A model generated the notes under the pieces. That model made no database searches, had not been told where the DNA came from, and worked only from the letters and a program-made list of their open reading frames with translations. A stretch of 64,000 bases of DNA from Comamonas testosteroni (GTDB lineage Bacteria; Pseudomonadota; Gammaproteobacteria; Burkholderiales; Burkholderiaceae_C): NCBI RefSeq assembly GCF_003569915.1, contig NZ_KZ984455.1:40047-104046 (forward strand). The letters run 5' to 3'. Shown in pieces: positions 1 to 8,986 of this stretch. Position numbers and translations under genes: made by a program. How positions within the stretch are numbered: the first letter of the stretch is position 1; each line of letters opens with the position of its first letter.

Positions 1-642
1 CTCGGTTTGCTGCCCCATGCGGGCGACTTGCGGGTGGCGGGCAAGGCCTGGCAGCAACCGGCCATCCGCAACAGTGCGGCCAATCTGGCATTGCGGCGCA
101 AGGTGCAGGTGGTGTTTCAGGACCCGTTCTCGTCCCTGTCGCCGCGCATGACGGTGGAAGAAATCGTGGGCGAGGGTCTGCAGATTCACGCTCCGCAGCT
201 GAACGCCGCCCAGCGCCAGGAAAAAATCGTGCAGATGCTGGCCGAGGTCGGGATGACCGAGGCGCAATTTCCCGGCCTGCTGCAGCGCTATCCGCATGAA
301 TTTTCGGGAGGGCAGCGGCAGCGGCTGGCGGTTTCGCGTGCGCTGATCATGGAGCCCGAGGTGCTGGTGCTCGATGAGCCGACCAGCGCGCTTGATGTGA
401 CGATTCAGCAGCAGGTGCTGGCCTTGCTGCAGCGCCTGCAAAAAGAGCGTGGACTGGCCTATCTGCTGATTACCCACGATATGGACGTGATTCGCGCCAT
501 GGCGCATGAGGTGCTGGTGATGAAGGATGGCCAGATCGTGGAGCAGGGCAGCGTCCAGACCATTCTGTCAGCGCCGCGCGAAGCCTATACCTGCAAGCTG
601 GTCGAAGCGGCAAGCGTCGCTGGCGTGCAGCAAGCTCTCTGA
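1..642 (+). CDS. Peptide/oligopeptide ABC transporter ATP-binding subunit, 3' part
   Basis: ATPase of a dipeptide/oligopeptide-type ABC importer; it powers uptake at the cytoplasmic face of the inner membrane. The reading frame is open to the left edge, so the start and the Walker A motif lie outside the window. Visible in order: Q-loop (VVFQDPFSSLSPRMT), signature FSGGQRQR, Walker B VLVLDEPTSALD and switch histidine LLITHD. The Q-loop spelling resembles the second half of YejF/GsiA-type fused ATPases or DppF/OppF proteins; which one cannot be told from this fragment. The stop is at 640-642 and a dispersed repeat begins there. Confidence 0.9.
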   Translation, partial: LGLLPHAGDLRVAGKAWQQPAIRNSAANLALRRKVQVVFQDPFSSLSPRMTVEEIVGEGLQIHAPQLNAAQRQEKIVQMLAEVGMTEAQFPGLLQRYPHEFSGGQRQRLAVSRALIMEPEVLVLDEPTSALDVTIQQQVLALLQRLQKERGLAYLLITHDMDVIRAMAHEVLVMKDGQIVEQGSVQTILSAPREAYTCKLVEAASVAGVQQAL

Positions 643-700
643 ATTGATAGCGCACAGCCTATGTCACGTAATGACTTGAGGGCTGAAACGCCTGAAATAT
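641..700 (+). repeat. Dispersed repeat copy R1 (ATAGC/AAGGACTAGAG family)
   Basis: Imperfect copy in the short gap after the ABC ATPase. It contains TTGATAGC, then GACTTGAGGGCTGAAA, in the order and spacing seen in the better copies at 20155, 53721 and 61337. Divergent, so the assignment rests on the shared order of two blocks. Confidence 0.5.
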
Positions 701-839
701 GGGCGACTTGGCTGGATTTCAGGCTTTTGCGCCCCGCAATACACGGAGTCCCCACTCGAAAGTCTGCATTTTTTCGGCGGGATTTCTCTGGCTGTGGCCT
801 AATATGACGTTTTTCTAACCAACCATTTGAGAATTCGAC

Positions 840-1001
840 ATGGGCAACAAGATCGTTACCGAAGCAGACCGCAAGGCCTCTCCCCGTCCCCAAGCTCCTA
901 ATGGCGTGACACTGCCCACTCCCGGCCGTGGCCAGCGCGTGAGCCTGGAGCGTGGTTCGCACACTCGCAGCAAGAAGCAACCCGGCAAGCGCCACGGTTA
1001 A
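840..1001 (+). CDS. Small basic hypothetical protein (53 aa)
   Basis: Unrecognised 53-residue protein starting MGNKIVTEADRK and ending SKKQPGKRHG. It is rich in Lys/Arg, Pro and Gly, with no membrane segment and no Cys, so it is probably cytoplasmic and may bind nucleic acid or ribosomes (inference from charge only). Support for being real: an ATG start, a TAATAT -10-like box at 800-805, a good terminator 38 bases after the stop, and no competing ORF. There is no strong Shine-Dalgarno; GAG at 829-831 is the nearest purine run. It stands alone between the ABC gene and the convergent cbpM. Confidence 0.6.
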   Translation: MGNKIVTEADRKASPRPQAPNGVTLPTPGRGQRVSLERGSHTRSKKQPGKRHG

Positions 1002-1038
1002 TTCCTGCCGCTGGCCGCAGCCTGCTGCGGTCGCTGCG

Positions 1039-1080
1039 AAAAAGCCCTTGTCAACTTCGGTTGCGAGGGCTTTCGTTTTT
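1039..1080 (+). terminator. Rho-independent terminator
   Basis: AAAGCCCT pairs with AGGGCTTT around a GC-rich loop and is followed by CGTTTTT. It ends the small basic gene. Because the stem is flanked by A and T runs it may also stop cbpM transcripts arriving from the right. Confidence 0.8.
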
Positions 1081-1092
1081 GGCGGCGCTGGT

Positions 1093-1455
1093 CTAGCGCT
1101 GCAGGTTCTGCAGCTTGCGGCGCAGCTGGTGGACTTCTTCGATCAGGTCAGTAGTCAGCGCAGCGAGCTGCGGGTCGGCATCAAAGCTGTGCTCCAGCTG
1201 GGCAATGCGGCGCGCTCGCACCAGCGTCTGGCTGCTGAAGCGCCATTGCTCTGCAGTGTTCTCTGACGTGATCTCGGTAGTGACTTGTGCGGTGGCCGTG
1301 CCATCAGCACTCTCGTAGCTGATCACGCCCGTCTGCACATGCTCAATCACCCACTGCGGGCTGGTGCTGCAGTGGCGGGCCAGATCGTGCAGGCTCAGCA
1401 TGGCATGGTCCAGCAGCTCGGCGGGCTCGTAAAAAGGGTAGTGTTTCGTGCTCAT
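1093..1455 (-). CDS. cbpM: Chaperone modulatory protein CbpM
   Basis: 120-residue MerR-like winged-helix modulator that in Escherichia coli binds the J domain of CbpA and inhibits its co-chaperone and DNA-binding activities. The N-terminal half has the helix-turn-helix pattern LHDLARHCSTSPQWVIEHV and the C-terminal third is a predicted coiled coil ending DLIEEVHQLRRKLQNLQR. It lies 11 bases downstream of cbpA on the same strand, the standard arrangement, so the pair should be co-transcribed and co-regulated. Confidence 0.9.
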   Translation of the reverse strand: MSTKHYPFYEPAELLDHAMLSLHDLARHCSTSPQWVIEHVQTGVISYESADGTATAQVTTEITSENTAEQWRFSSQTLVRARRIAQLEHSFDADPQLAALTTDLIEEVHQLRRKLQNLQR

Positions 1456-1466
1456 CTTCGGGCCTC

Positions 1467-2441
1467 TCAGCTCAGACTGCGGGCATCAAAACCCGGAAAT
1501 GCCTTGGCAAACTCGGCATAAGCCTGTTTTTGTTCGGGGCTGACGGCGGGCGGAAACACCACGTCCAGCACCAGATACAGATCGCCGGGCGTGGAAGCGG
1601 GCAGGCCCTTGCCCTTGATGCGCAGCTTGCGCCCGCTGCGGTAGCCTGCGGGCACGGTCACTTCCAGCTCACCCGCCAGTGTCTTGAACGGGATGGGGCC
1701 GCCCAGCTCGGCCTCCCACGGTGCCAGCGGCACACGCTGATAGACATCCTTGCCTTCGGCCCACCAGCGCGGGTCGCTGTTGAAGTGCACTTCCAGCAGC
1801 AGATCGCCCGCCGCGCCTTTGCCCAGGCCGGGGTTGCCCTGGCCGGCCAGACGGATCATCTGCCCTTCACGCACGCCCTTGGGAATGCTGACTTGCAGCT
1901 CTTTGTTCTTGTACGCAGGCATGCCCTGATCATCAAGCACGGTAGTGCGCAGATGAATCGAGCGCATCGCGCCGCTATAGCTGTCCTGCAGGTCCAGCTC
2001 TATGCTGGCATGCTGATCCTGGCCGCGCATGTCGGGCGCGCTGCGCGGGCCCTGGCTGCGGCGTGCGCGCTGGGCCTGGCCGAACATCTGCGAGAAAAAG
2101 TCGCTGAAGTCGGCGTCGCTGGCTCCGCCTGCGCCATCCTGGCTGTGGAAGTGAAAGTCCTGCTGGTCCCAGCCCGGAGGCGGCTGAAAGCCTGCACCTG
2201 CGCCGCCCGCGCCGCGCGCGTATTGCGATCCATCGCCCATGGCGTCATAGGCGGCACGCTTTTCGGGGTCCGACAGCACGGTATTGGCCTCGTTGACCTC
2301 GGCCATGCGTGCGGCGGCATCTTTTTCCTTGCTGATGTCAGGGTGGTATTTGCGGGCGAGCTTTCGAAAGGCCTTTTTTATATCGTCGGCCGAAGCGCTC
2401 TTGTCCACACCAAGTATCTTGTAATAGTCCTTGTAGTCCAT
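1467..2441 (-). CDS. cbpA: DnaJ-class co-chaperone CbpA
   Basis: 324-residue J-domain protein that stimulates DnaK ATPase activity; CbpA also binds curved DNA as a nucleoid protein. Residues 1-70 form the J domain with the HPD motif (RKYHPDISKEKD). A Gly-rich linker (about 75-125) follows, then the two C-terminal substrate-binding beta domains. The Cys-rich zinc-finger region of true DnaJ is absent, which together with adjacent cbpM identifies CbpA. Starts at ATG 2441. The promoter must lie in 2442-2580, which a MITE-like element bounds on the far side. Confidence 0.93.
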   Translation of the reverse strand: MDYKDYYKILGVDKSASADDIKKAFRKLARKYHPDISKEKDAAARMAEVNEANTVLSDPEKRAAYDAMGDGSQYARGAGGAGAGFQPPPGWDQQDFHFHSQDGAGGASDADFSDFFSQMFGQAQRARRSQGPRSAPDMRGQDQHASIELDLQDSYSGAMRSIHLRTTVLDDQGMPAYKNKELQVSIPKGVREGQMIRLAGQGNPGLGKGAAGDLLLEVHFNSDPRWWAEGKDVYQRVPLAPWEAELGGPIPFKTLAGELEVTVPAGYRSGRKLRIKGKGLPASTPGDLYLVLDVVFPPAVSPEQKQAYAEFAKAFPGFDARSLS

Positions 2442-2579
2442 GGGTTCACCGGTTATCGAGCCAAAACGGAGCAGAGCTGCACTTCAGTGCACATGCTATT
2501 GCCATAGATACAGAATAAGGGCGCAGCTCTTGCGCTTCAAGCGTGACAGTGCTGCCAGTGGTAACGCTTACGGTCGGCC

Positions 2580-2846
2580 TAGGGCCTGTTCACATAACCC
2601 TCGGGGTCGCGCAAGCTGGACAGGGCTGCCAATGCGCGACGCGTGATGCAGTGCGGGTCGGGACCCGCACAAGGCACGCAACAAAGCAGTGGTAGCCCTG
2701 CCCAGCTTGCCCTTCGGGTTGAGAATCTTGGGCGGTCTGCGGCGTTGCAGGTACTTGCAAGGTACCTACCTTGCTGCGTCCCTGCGCCTTGCATCCCATC
2801 CCAAGATTCCCAACGCGATCCCCGTGCGTTATGTGAACAGGCCCTA
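2580..2846. mobile_element. MITE-like element with TA target duplication, cloverleaf-like fold
   Basis: Element body 2582-2844 (263 bp), flanked on each side by TA (2580-2581 and 2845-2846). Terminal inverted repeats 2582-2611 and 2814-2844 match at about 28 of 31 positions; the first 17 bases (GGGCCTGTTCACATAAC) are identical. Further nested inverted repeats fill the interior: 2611-2631 with 2690-2710 (2 mismatches in 21), 2651-2670 (9-bp perfect stem), 2641-2645 with 2675-2679, 2718-2732 with 2800-2814 (14 of 15), and 2757-2774 (8-bp perfect stem). There is no plausible transposase ORF, so it is non-autonomous. The TA duplication and terminal sequence suggest mobilisation by an IS5/IS630-like transposase; that family call is an inference. 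It sits in the divergent promoter region between cbpA and the thioredoxin gene. Confidence 0.75.
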
Positions 2847-2928
2847 GGGCATGGCTGTTTGGCGCTAATATTGGCCCGCCCGCTAAAAGCTGGATCGGCA
2901 GCCGCCGACCCCATGGGCATGAACAGAG

Positions 2929-3309
2929 ATGACGCAAGAAATAAACAAGGCCGGTGAATGGCTGGTGGTTTGCCTGTGTGCCGAATGGTGTGGTACCTGC
3001 AAACAGTACCAGCAGCCTTTTGCCGAGATGGCAGCCCAGTTTCCGCAAATGCGCTTTGTCTGGCTGGATGTGGAAGACCATGAAGAGCTGGCCGGCGACC
3101 TGGACATAGAAACTTTCCCCTCCATTTTGGTGGCGCAGGGCGAGCAGGCGCGCTTTCTGGGGCCGGTGCTGCCTCAGCCAGCCGTACTGGTGCGCATGCT
3201 GCAGTCGTTGCTCCATGATGCGGGTGCCAAACCGGCCGATGTGCAGCAGGCCCAGGATTTGCTGCAGCGCCTGTTACGCGCTGATGACTTGCCGGATGCC
3301 TTGCGCTGA
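2929..3309 (+). CDS. Thioredoxin family protein
   Basis: 126-residue thioredoxin-fold protein with the active-site motif WCGTC (residues about 20-24) and the conserved cis-proline (ETFPSILV). No signal peptide, so it is probably a cytoplasmic disulfide reductase or redox adaptor. The C-terminal ~45 residues (QSLLHDAGAKPADVQQAQDL) extend past the classic domain and look helical. ATG 2929 is the only in-frame start; a TAATAT box lies at 2866-2871 just beyond the MITE-like element, whose insertion must have reset the upstream promoter region. Partner unknown. Confidence 0.85.
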   Translation: MTQEINKAGEWLVVCLCAEWCGTCKQYQQPFAEMAAQFPQMRFVWLDVEDHEELAGDLDIETFPSILVAQGEQARFLGPVLPQPAVLVRMLQSLLHDAGAKPADVQQAQDLLQRLLRADDLPDALR

Positions 3310-3333
3310 CGCTGTTTTTATGCACGGTGCTTT

Positions 3334-3362
3334 TTGCGGAAACAATGGTTTGCGGCTACAAT
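3334..3362 (+). promoter_or_regulatory. Sigma-70-like promoter of the rimP-nusA-infB operon
   Basis: TTGCGG (3334-3339), 17-base spacer, TACAAT (3357-3362). Predicted transcription start near 3369, only about 11 bases before a terminator-like hairpin, giving a leader of about 120 nt before rimP. Confidence 0.6.
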
Positions 3363-3379
3363 TGCGGCTTCACGACCAA

Positions 3380-3409
3380 ACGGGCGGGTACTCACCGCCC
3401 GTTTTTTTT
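3380..3409 (+). terminator. Intrinsic terminator in the rimP leader (possible attenuator)
   Basis: ACGGGCGG (3380-3387) pairs with CCGCCCGT (3395-3402), then an eight-T run. It lies downstream of the predicted operon promoter and 80 bases upstream of rimP. It can terminate thioredoxin read-through, and may also attenuate the operon encoding NusA, a factor that modulates intrinsic termination. Confidence 0.75.
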
Positions 3410-3489
3410 GGGCAAATCAAAGTGAAGCCTGCTGAAAACAGAGCTAAGTACTTGATTTGACGGATTTTTCGGGACTGAACTGAATACAC

Positions 3490-4083
3490 GTGGCATTACA
3501 GCAAATCGTTGAACAAACCGTGACGGGTCTTGGTTATGACCTGGTCGAAATTGAACGCACAGCAGGTGGACTGCTGCGCATCACGATTGATTTGCCTTGG
3601 CAGGCGCCGGAGGAAGCTGCGCCTGAGCTGCCCGCTGGGGCTGCCCCCGAGCAGTTTGTGACGGTGGATGACTGCGAGAAGGTGACACGCCAGCTGCAGT
3701 TTGCGCTGGAAGTCGATGGCGTGGATTACGCCCGCCTGGAGGTTTCCTCTCCAGGTATTGATCGCTTGCTGCGTCACGAACAGGACTTCACGCGCTTTGA
3801 AGGCGCTGTGGTGGACTTGACGCTCAAGCAGCCTATCGGAGCTGCTGGTGGCGAGACGATCAACGCAAATCGCAAAAAATTTCGCGGCACGCTCGAGCGT
3901 ACTGAAGAAGGTGGCTGGCAGATCGTCTGGAGCGATGAGCCTCCCGTCAAGCCCGGCGTGCGTGTGAGCAAGAAGCGTGAGCCAGCACCACTGCAGGCCA
4001 TGGGTTTTACGCTCGATGAGCTGCGTGAAGCTCGTCTGGCACCGATTGTGAATTTCAAAGGACGCGCAGCCAAGCCTGAGTAA
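3490..4083 (+). CDS. rimP: Ribosome maturation factor RimP
   Basis: 197-residue factor needed for 30S subunit maturation. The N-terminal domain begins VEQTVTGLGYDLVEIE and contains the family pattern VTVDDCEKVTRQL ... YARLEVSSPGIDRLL; the C-terminal SH3-like domain follows from about residue 110. The GTG start at 3490 is fixed by family alignment (MALQQIVEQ). First gene of the operon, 83 bases before nusA. An insertion after IDLPW (about residues 38-58, Glu/Ala/Pro-rich) lengthens the first domain relative to Escherichia coli RimP. Confidence 0.95.
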   Translation: MALQQIVEQTVTGLGYDLVEIERTAGGLLRITIDLPWQAPEEAAPELPAGAAPEQFVTVDDCEKVTRQLQFALEVDGVDYARLEVSSPGIDRLLRHEQDFTRFEGAVVDLTLKQPIGAAGGETINANRKKFRGTLERTEEGGWQIVWSDEPPVKPGVRVSKKREPAPLQAMGFTLDELREARLAPIVNFKGRAAKPE

Positions 4084-4166
4084 GGCCGCTGGCGTGTTTG
4101 AGTCGTTGGGGCAAAGAGGCTGAAAACTGTGTCCTCTTTGTGTGATTGAAATAGGAGAGTCGTCGC

Positions 4167-5654
4167 ATGAATCGCGAACTGTTGATGTTGGTTGAAGCCA
4201 TTTCGCGTGAAAAGAACGTGGAACGCGATGTGGTTTTTGGTGCCGTGGAATCCGCGCTGGCACAGGCCACCAAGAAGCTGTACCAAGGTGAAGTAGACAT
4301 CCGCGTGTCCATCGATCGCGAAAGCGGCGACTACGACACCTTCCGCCGCTGGGTGGTCGTGTCCGATGATGCGGGTCTGCAAAATCCCGAAGCTGAAGAA
4401 ATGCTGATGGACGCGGAAGACCGCGTGCCCGGTATTCAGATCGGTGAGTTCATCGAGGAACAGATCGAATCCCTGCCCATTGGCCGTATCGGCGCCATGG
4501 CTGCTAAGCAGGTCATCCTGCAGAAGATTCGTGACGCCGAGCGCGAAATGCTGCTCAACGAGTTTCTGGCTCGTGGCGACAAGATCTTCACCGGCACCGT
4601 CAAGCGCATGGACAAGGGCGACATCATTGTCGAATCCGGCCGTGTGGAAGGACGTCTGAAGCGCGGCGAGATGATCCCCAAGGAGAATCTGCGCAGCGGT
4701 GACCGCGTGCGCGCCATGATCATGGAAGTGGACGCAACCCTGCGTGGCGCTCCCATCATCCTGTCGCGCTCGGCCCCTGAATTCATGGTGGAACTGTTCC
4801 GCAATGAAGTGCCTGAAATCGAGCAGGGCCTGCTGGAGATCAAGAGCTGCGCCCGTGACGCTGGCAGCCGTGCCAAGATTGCCGTGCTGAGCCACGACAA
4901 GCGCGTGGACCCCATCGGCACCTGCGTCGGCGTGCGCGGCACCCGTGTGAACGCCGTGACCAATGAACTGGCTGGCGAGCGCGTGGACATCGTGCTGTGG
5001 TCCGAAGACCCCGCCCAGTTCGTGATCGGTGCTCTGGCTCCTGCCAATGTCTCCTCCATCATGGTGGACGAGGAAAAGCACGCCATGGACGTGGTGGTGG
5101 ACGAGGAAAACCTGGCCATCGCTATCGGTCGCGGCGGCCAGAACGTGCGTCTGGCCTCCGAACTGACGGGCTGGAAGATCAACATCATGGACGCTGCCGA
5201 GTCTGCTCAGAAGCAGGCCGACGAGTCGGCTGTCTCGCGCAAGCTGTTCATGGAGAAGCTGGATGTGGACGAGGAAATCGCCAACATCCTGATCGAAGAA
5301 GGTTTCGAGACCCTGGAAGAAGTGGCCTATGTGCCGCTGCAGGAAATGCTCGAAATCGAATCCTTCGATGAAGAGACGGTGAACGAGCTGCGTAGCCGCG
5401 CCAAGGACGCTCTGCTGAGTCAGGAAATCGCTCGCGAGGAAAATGTGAGCAAGGCGTCCGAGGATCTGCTGTCGCTGGAAGGCATCACGTCCGAACTGGT
5501 GGACAAGCTGGCAGGCGCCGGCGTGCACACCCGTGATGATCTGGCCGATCTGGCCATCGACGAGCTGACCGAAATTACCGGTCAGACCGCTGAAGAGGCC
5601 AAGGCCTTGATCATGAAGGCACGTGAGCACTGGTTTACCGATGGGCAAGAGTAA
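4167..5654 (+). CDS. nusA: Transcription termination/antitermination protein NusA
   Basis: 495-residue RNA polymerase-associated factor controlling pausing, termination and antitermination. N-terminal RNAP-binding domain (1-125), S1 domain (about 135-200, [16 protein letters not shown]), two KH domains (about 205-345, including [19 protein letters not shown]) and two acidic C-terminal repeats (about 360-490) typical of proteobacterial NusA. GAGAG at 4154-4158 precedes ATG 4167. In Escherichia coli NusA feeds back on its own operon; the leader hairpin at 3380 is a candidate site for similar control here. Confidence 0.97.
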   Translation: MNRELLMLVEAISREKNVERDVVFGAVESALAQATKKLYQGEVDIRVSIDRESGDYDTFRRWVVVSDDAGLQNPEAEEMLMDAEDRVPGIQIGEFIEEQIESLPIGRIGAMAAKQVILQKIRDAEREMLLNEFLARGDKIFTGTVKRMDKGDIIVESGRVEGRLKRGEMIPKENLRSGDRVRAMIMEVDATLRGAPIILSRSAPEFMVELFRNEVPEIEQGLLEIKSCARDAGSRAKIAVLSHDKRVDPIGTCVGVRGTRVNAVTNELAGERVDIVLWSEDPAQFVIGALAPANVSSIMVDEEKHAMDVVVDEENLAIAIGRGGQNVRLASELTGWKINIMDAAESAQKQADESAVSRKLFMEKLDVDEEIANILIEEGFETLEEVAYVPLQEMLEIESFDEETVNELRSRAKDALLSQEIAREENVSKASEDLLSLEGITSELVDKLAGAGVHTRDDLADLAIDELTEITGQTAEEAKALIMKAREHWFTDGQE

Positions 5655-5677
5655 GGTCAGGGAGGTTCAGAGCATTT

Positions 5678-8512
5678 ATGTCGAGTAATACGGTTGCAGA
5701 ATTTGCGAAAGAGCGCAACACGACCCCTGATACCTTGCTGCAGCAGCTCAAGGCCGCCGGGGTTGACAAAGCCAATGCTGCCGACGCACTGACAGAAGGC
5801 GACAAGCAGCGTTTGCTGAGTCACCTGCAGGCCAGTCATGGCAGCGGAGCCAAGAAGATCACGCTGACCAAGAAGTCCACCAGCGAAATCAAGCAGGCGG
5901 ATGCCACGGGCCGTGCCCGTACGATTCAGGTGGAAGTGCGCAAGAAGCGCACTTTCGTCAAGCGTGAAGATACGCCCGCAGAGGTCCAGGCCAATGCGGA
6001 AAGCATGGCCAAGGCCGTGCAGGAGCGTGCCGCCACTCAAGAGCTGGCACGCCGTGAAGAAGAAGCTCGCCGTCAGGCCGAGCAGTTGCTCCATCAGGAA
6101 GAAGAATTGGCCAAGGAACGTCAAGAGCGCGAAGAGCGCGAGCGCCGTGAGCGCGAAGCCGAAGAGCGCGCCGCTGCATACGCTGCAGCCGAAGCCGCTA
6201 AAGTGGCTGAAGCCAAGGCTGCCAAGGAAGAGGAAAAGCGCGAGCATGCTGCGGAAGCTGCAGCTCGCAATGCCGCACAAGCTGAAGCTCGTGCCAAGGC
6301 TGAAGCAGAATCTCAGGCCAAGGCTGCTGAAGAGGCTTCGCGCGCCAAGGATCTGGACGAGCGTCGTCGTAAGGCCCTGGCCGAAGCCGAAGCCATTCGC
6401 GCCATGATGGCAGCGCCCAAGAAGGTGCTGGTCGCCAAGAAGCCCGAGGAGCCCAAGAAGGCTGCTCCCGCTGCTGCCGAAGCCAAGAAGGCGGCTCCCG
6501 CCAAGGATGGTGCCAAGCCTGCTGCAGGCGCGGGTGCCAGCGCTGGAGCCGGTGCGCGTCCTGGCAAGGAAGTCAAGTCGGCCAAGCTGTCTTCGAGCTG
6601 GTCCAACGACAGCAACGGCAAGAAAAAGGAAATCAAGACCCGCGGCGACAGCTCGGGCGGCGTGGGCCGTTCGAACTGGCGCGGTGGTCCTCGTGGCGGC
6701 GGCCGCCGTGGTAATGATCGCAATGATCAGCACCAGCAGCAGGCCCCCGAGTTCCGTCAGCTGGAGATCTCGGTGCCCGAGACCATCACAGTGGCCGAAC
6801 TGGCGCACAAGATGGCCATCAAGGCTTCCGAAGTCATCAAGGTGCTGATGAAGATGGGCCAGATGGTCACCATCAACCAGCCGCTGGACCAAGACACCGC
6901 CATGATCGTGGTGGAAGAAATGGGCCACACCGCCAAGGTTGCCGCACTGGACGATCCCGAAGCCTTCACGGCCGAGGAAGTCTCCAACGCCGAAGCCGAG
7001 CTGATTGCCCGCGCTCCTGTGGTGACCGTCATGGGTCACGTGGACCACGGCAAGACCTCGCTGCTGGACTACATCCGTCGCACCAAGGTGGCGTCGGGCG
7101 AAGCCGGTGGCATTACCCAGCACATCGGTGCCTATCACGTGAAGACGCCTCGCGGCATCGTCACCTTCCTGGACACTCCCGGTCACGAGGCCTTCACGGC
7201 CATGCGTGCTCGCGGTGCCAAGTCCACCGACATCGTGATTCTGGTGGCCGCTGCCGACGACGGCGTGATGCCCCAGACCAAGGAAGCCATCAAACACGCC
7301 AAGGCGGCTGGTGTTCCTATCGTGGTGGCCATCACCAAGGCCGACAAGCCCGAAGCCAACCCCGAACGCGTCAAGCAGGAGCTGGTCGTAGAAGAGGTGG
7401 TGCCGGAAGAATACGGCGGAGACTCTCCGTTCATCGCCGTGTCCTCCAAGACCGGCCAGGGCATCGACGATCTGCTGGAGCAAGTGCTGCTGCAGGCCGA
7501 AGTGCTGGAGCTGAAGGCGCCTGTGGATGCCGCAGCCAAGGGTATCGTGATCGAAGCCCAGCTGGACAAGGGCCGCGGTACCGTGGCCACCGTGCTGGTG
7601 CAGTCCGGTACGCTGAAGGTCGGCGACGTGGTGCTGGCAGGTCAGACCTATGGCCGCGTGCGTGCCATGCTGGACGAAGACGGCAAGCAGACCAAGGAAG
7701 CCGGTCCTTCGATCCCTGTGGAAATTCAGGGTCTGAACGAAGTGCCCATGGCTGGTGACGACTTCATGGTGCTGCAGGACGAACGCCGCGCCCGCGAAAT
7801 CGCGACCTACCGCGCTGGCAAGTTCCGCAATACCAAGCTGGCCAAGCAACAAGCGGCCAAGCTGGAGAACATGTTCGCCGAAATGTCCGCTGGCGATGTG
7901 CAGACGCTGCCCATCATCATCAAGGCCGACATGCAAGGCTCGCAGGAAGCTCTGGCTGCCTCGCTGCTCAAGCTGTCCACCGACGAGATCAAGGTCCAGC
8001 TGGTGTACTCCGGCGTGGGTGGTATCTCCGAGTCCGACGTCAACCTGGCGCTGGCTTCCAAGGCCATCATCATTGGTTTCAACGTCCGTGCCGACGCCCA
8101 GGCCCGCAAGACGGCCGAAGGCAACGATGTGGATATCCGCTACTACAACATCATTTACGACGCCGTGGATGAAGTGAAGGCGGCCATGTCGGGCATGCTG
8201 GCTCCCGAAAAGCGCGAAGAGATCATCGGTATGGCCGAGATCCGCACCGTGTTCGTGGCAACGAAGATCGGCACGATTGCCGGTTCGTACATCACGCAAG
8301 GTCACGTCACCCGCAACGCACACTTCCGTCTGCTGCGCGACAACGTGGTCGTCTACACGGGCGAAATCGAGTCGCTGCGTCGCATGAAGGACGATGTCAA
8401 GGAAGTCAAGGAAGGCTTCGAGTGCGGTATCAAGCTGCGCAACTACAACGACATCAAAGAAGGCGACATGCTGGAAGTCTTCGAGATCAAGGAAATCGCT
8501 CGTACGCTGTAA
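5678..8512 (+). CDS. infB: Translation initiation factor IF-2
   Basis: 944-residue GTPase that delivers initiator fMet-tRNA to the 30S subunit and promotes subunit joining. An IF2_N domain begins at residue 1; a long Ala/Glu/Lys/Arg-rich coiled linker spans about 85-330; a second IF2_N-like segment lies near 365-415. The G domain carries G1 GHVDHGKTS (from residue 453), G3 DTPGHEAF and G4 TKAD, followed by domains II-IV. Twenty-three bases downstream of nusA. Internal starts giving shorter isoforms, as in enterobacteria, cannot be judged from sequence alone. Confidence 0.97.
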   Translation: MSSNTVAEFAKERNTTPDTLLQQLKAAGVDKANAADALTEGDKQRLLSHLQASHGSGAKKITLTKKSTSEIKQADATGRARTIQVEVRKKRTFVKREDTPAEVQANAESMAKAVQERAATQELARREEEARRQAEQLLHQEEELAKERQEREERERREREAEERAAAYAAAEAAKVAEAKAAKEEEKREHAAEAAARNAAQAEARAKAEAESQAKAAEEASRAKDLDERRRKALAEAEAIRAMMAAPKKVLVAKKPEEPKKAAPAAAEAKKAAPAKDGAKPAAGAGASAGAGARPGKEVKSAKLSSSWSNDSNGKKKEIKTRGDSSGGVGRSNWRGGPRGGGRRGNDRNDQHQQQAPEFRQLEISVPETITVAELAHKMAIKASEVIKVLMKMGQMVTINQPLDQDTAMIVVEEMGHTAKVAALDDPEAFTAEEVSNAEAELIARAPVVTVMGHVDHGKTSLLDYIRRTKVASGEAGGITQHIGAYHVKTPRGIVTFLDTPGHEAFTAMRARGAKSTDIVILVAAADDGVMPQTKEAIKHAKAAGVPIVVAITKADKPEANPERVKQELVVEEVVPEEYGGDSPFIAVSSKTGQGIDDLLEQVLLQAEVLELKAPVDAAAKGIVIEAQLDKGRGTVATVLVQSGTLKVGDVVLAGQTYGRVRAMLDEDGKQTKEAGPSIPVEIQGLNEVPMAGDDFMVLQDERRAREIATYRAGKFRNTKLAKQQAAKLENMFAEMSAGDVQTLPIIIKADMQGSQEALAASLLKLSTDEIKVQLVYSGVGGISESDVNLALASKAIIIGFNVRADAQARKTAEGNDVDIRYYNIIYDAVDEVKAAMSGMLAPEKREEIIGMAEIRTVFVATKIGTIAGSYITQGHVTRNAHFRLLRDNVVVYTGEIESLRRMKDDVKEVKEGFECGIKLRNYNDIKEGDMLEVFEIKEIARTL

Positions 8513-8575
8513 AAGCTATAGCTGCTAGTGCAGGAAGAACAAGGGTTTGAGGCTTTAACAGCCTTGAACCCTTTG
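8513..8575 (+). repeat. Dispersed repeat copy R2
   Basis: Starts immediately after the infB stop: CTATAGCTGCTAGTG followed by the second half carrying GGTTTGAGGC. The right half forms its own hairpin (AAGGGTT.AGGCT with AGCCT.AACCCTT) without a T-run, so it is unlikely to terminate and rbfA stays in the operon. Confidence 0.75.
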
Positions 8576-8590
8576 TGAATCAGGCACTGC

Positions 8591-8983
8591 ATGCTCTTTG
8601 AATCAATGGCAACCAAACGCAAATCCGCTGCACCCAACCGCAGCTTCAAGGTCTCCGACCAGATCCAGCGCGATCTGTCGGAGCTGATCGCCCGCGAGTT
8701 GAAGGACCCGCGCGTCGGCATGGTCACGCTGCAAGGCGTGGAGGTGACTCCTGACTATGCCCACGCCAAGGTGTTCTTCAGCGTGCTCGTTGGCGACCCT
8801 GAAGTGACCAAGGATGCACTCAATCAGGCCGCAGGCTTTCTGCGCAACGGCCTGTTCAAGCGTCTGCACATTCACACCGTGCCCACGCTGCACTTCATCT
8901 ACGACCGCACGACTGAACGCGCTGCCGATATGAACGCCCTGATCGCCAAGGCGGTGGCGTCGCGCGGTCCCGAACAGGAATAG
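8591..8983 (+). CDS. rbfA: 30S ribosome-binding factor RbfA
   Basis: Single KH-fold protein of about 130 residues that binds the 30S subunit and helps 16S rRNA 5'-end maturation. Recognisable by [20 protein letters not shown] and the following [15 protein letters not shown]. Two starts are possible: ATG 8591 (weak AGG six bases upstream) or ATG 8606, which would give the family-typical MATKRKS. The second fits homologues better, the first has the better ribosome site. Between infB and truB in the classic order. Confidence 0.93.
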   Translation: MLFESMATKRKSAAPNRSFKVSDQIQRDLSELIARELKDPRVGMVTLQGVEVTPDYAHAKVFFSVLVGDPEVTKDALNQAAGFLRNGLFKRLHIHTVPTLHFIYDRTTERAADMNALIAKAVASRGPEQE

Positions 8984-8986
8984 CAC

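Noticed and set aside
2590..3216. Minus-strand open frames spanning the MITE-like element and the thioredoxin gene
   Set aside because: They run through the inverted-repeat element and antisense to a clear WCGTC thioredoxin gene; no coding signal.
3774..5648. 624-codon minus-strand open frame opposite rimP and nusA
   Set aside because: Antisense shadow of two certain genes with a composition typical of reverse-read GC-rich DNA.
5657..8323. 888-codon open frame on the minus strand
   Set aside because: Exact antisense shadow of infB; His/Gly/Leu-rich composition arises from GC-rich codon bias, and no ribosome site or family pattern is present.
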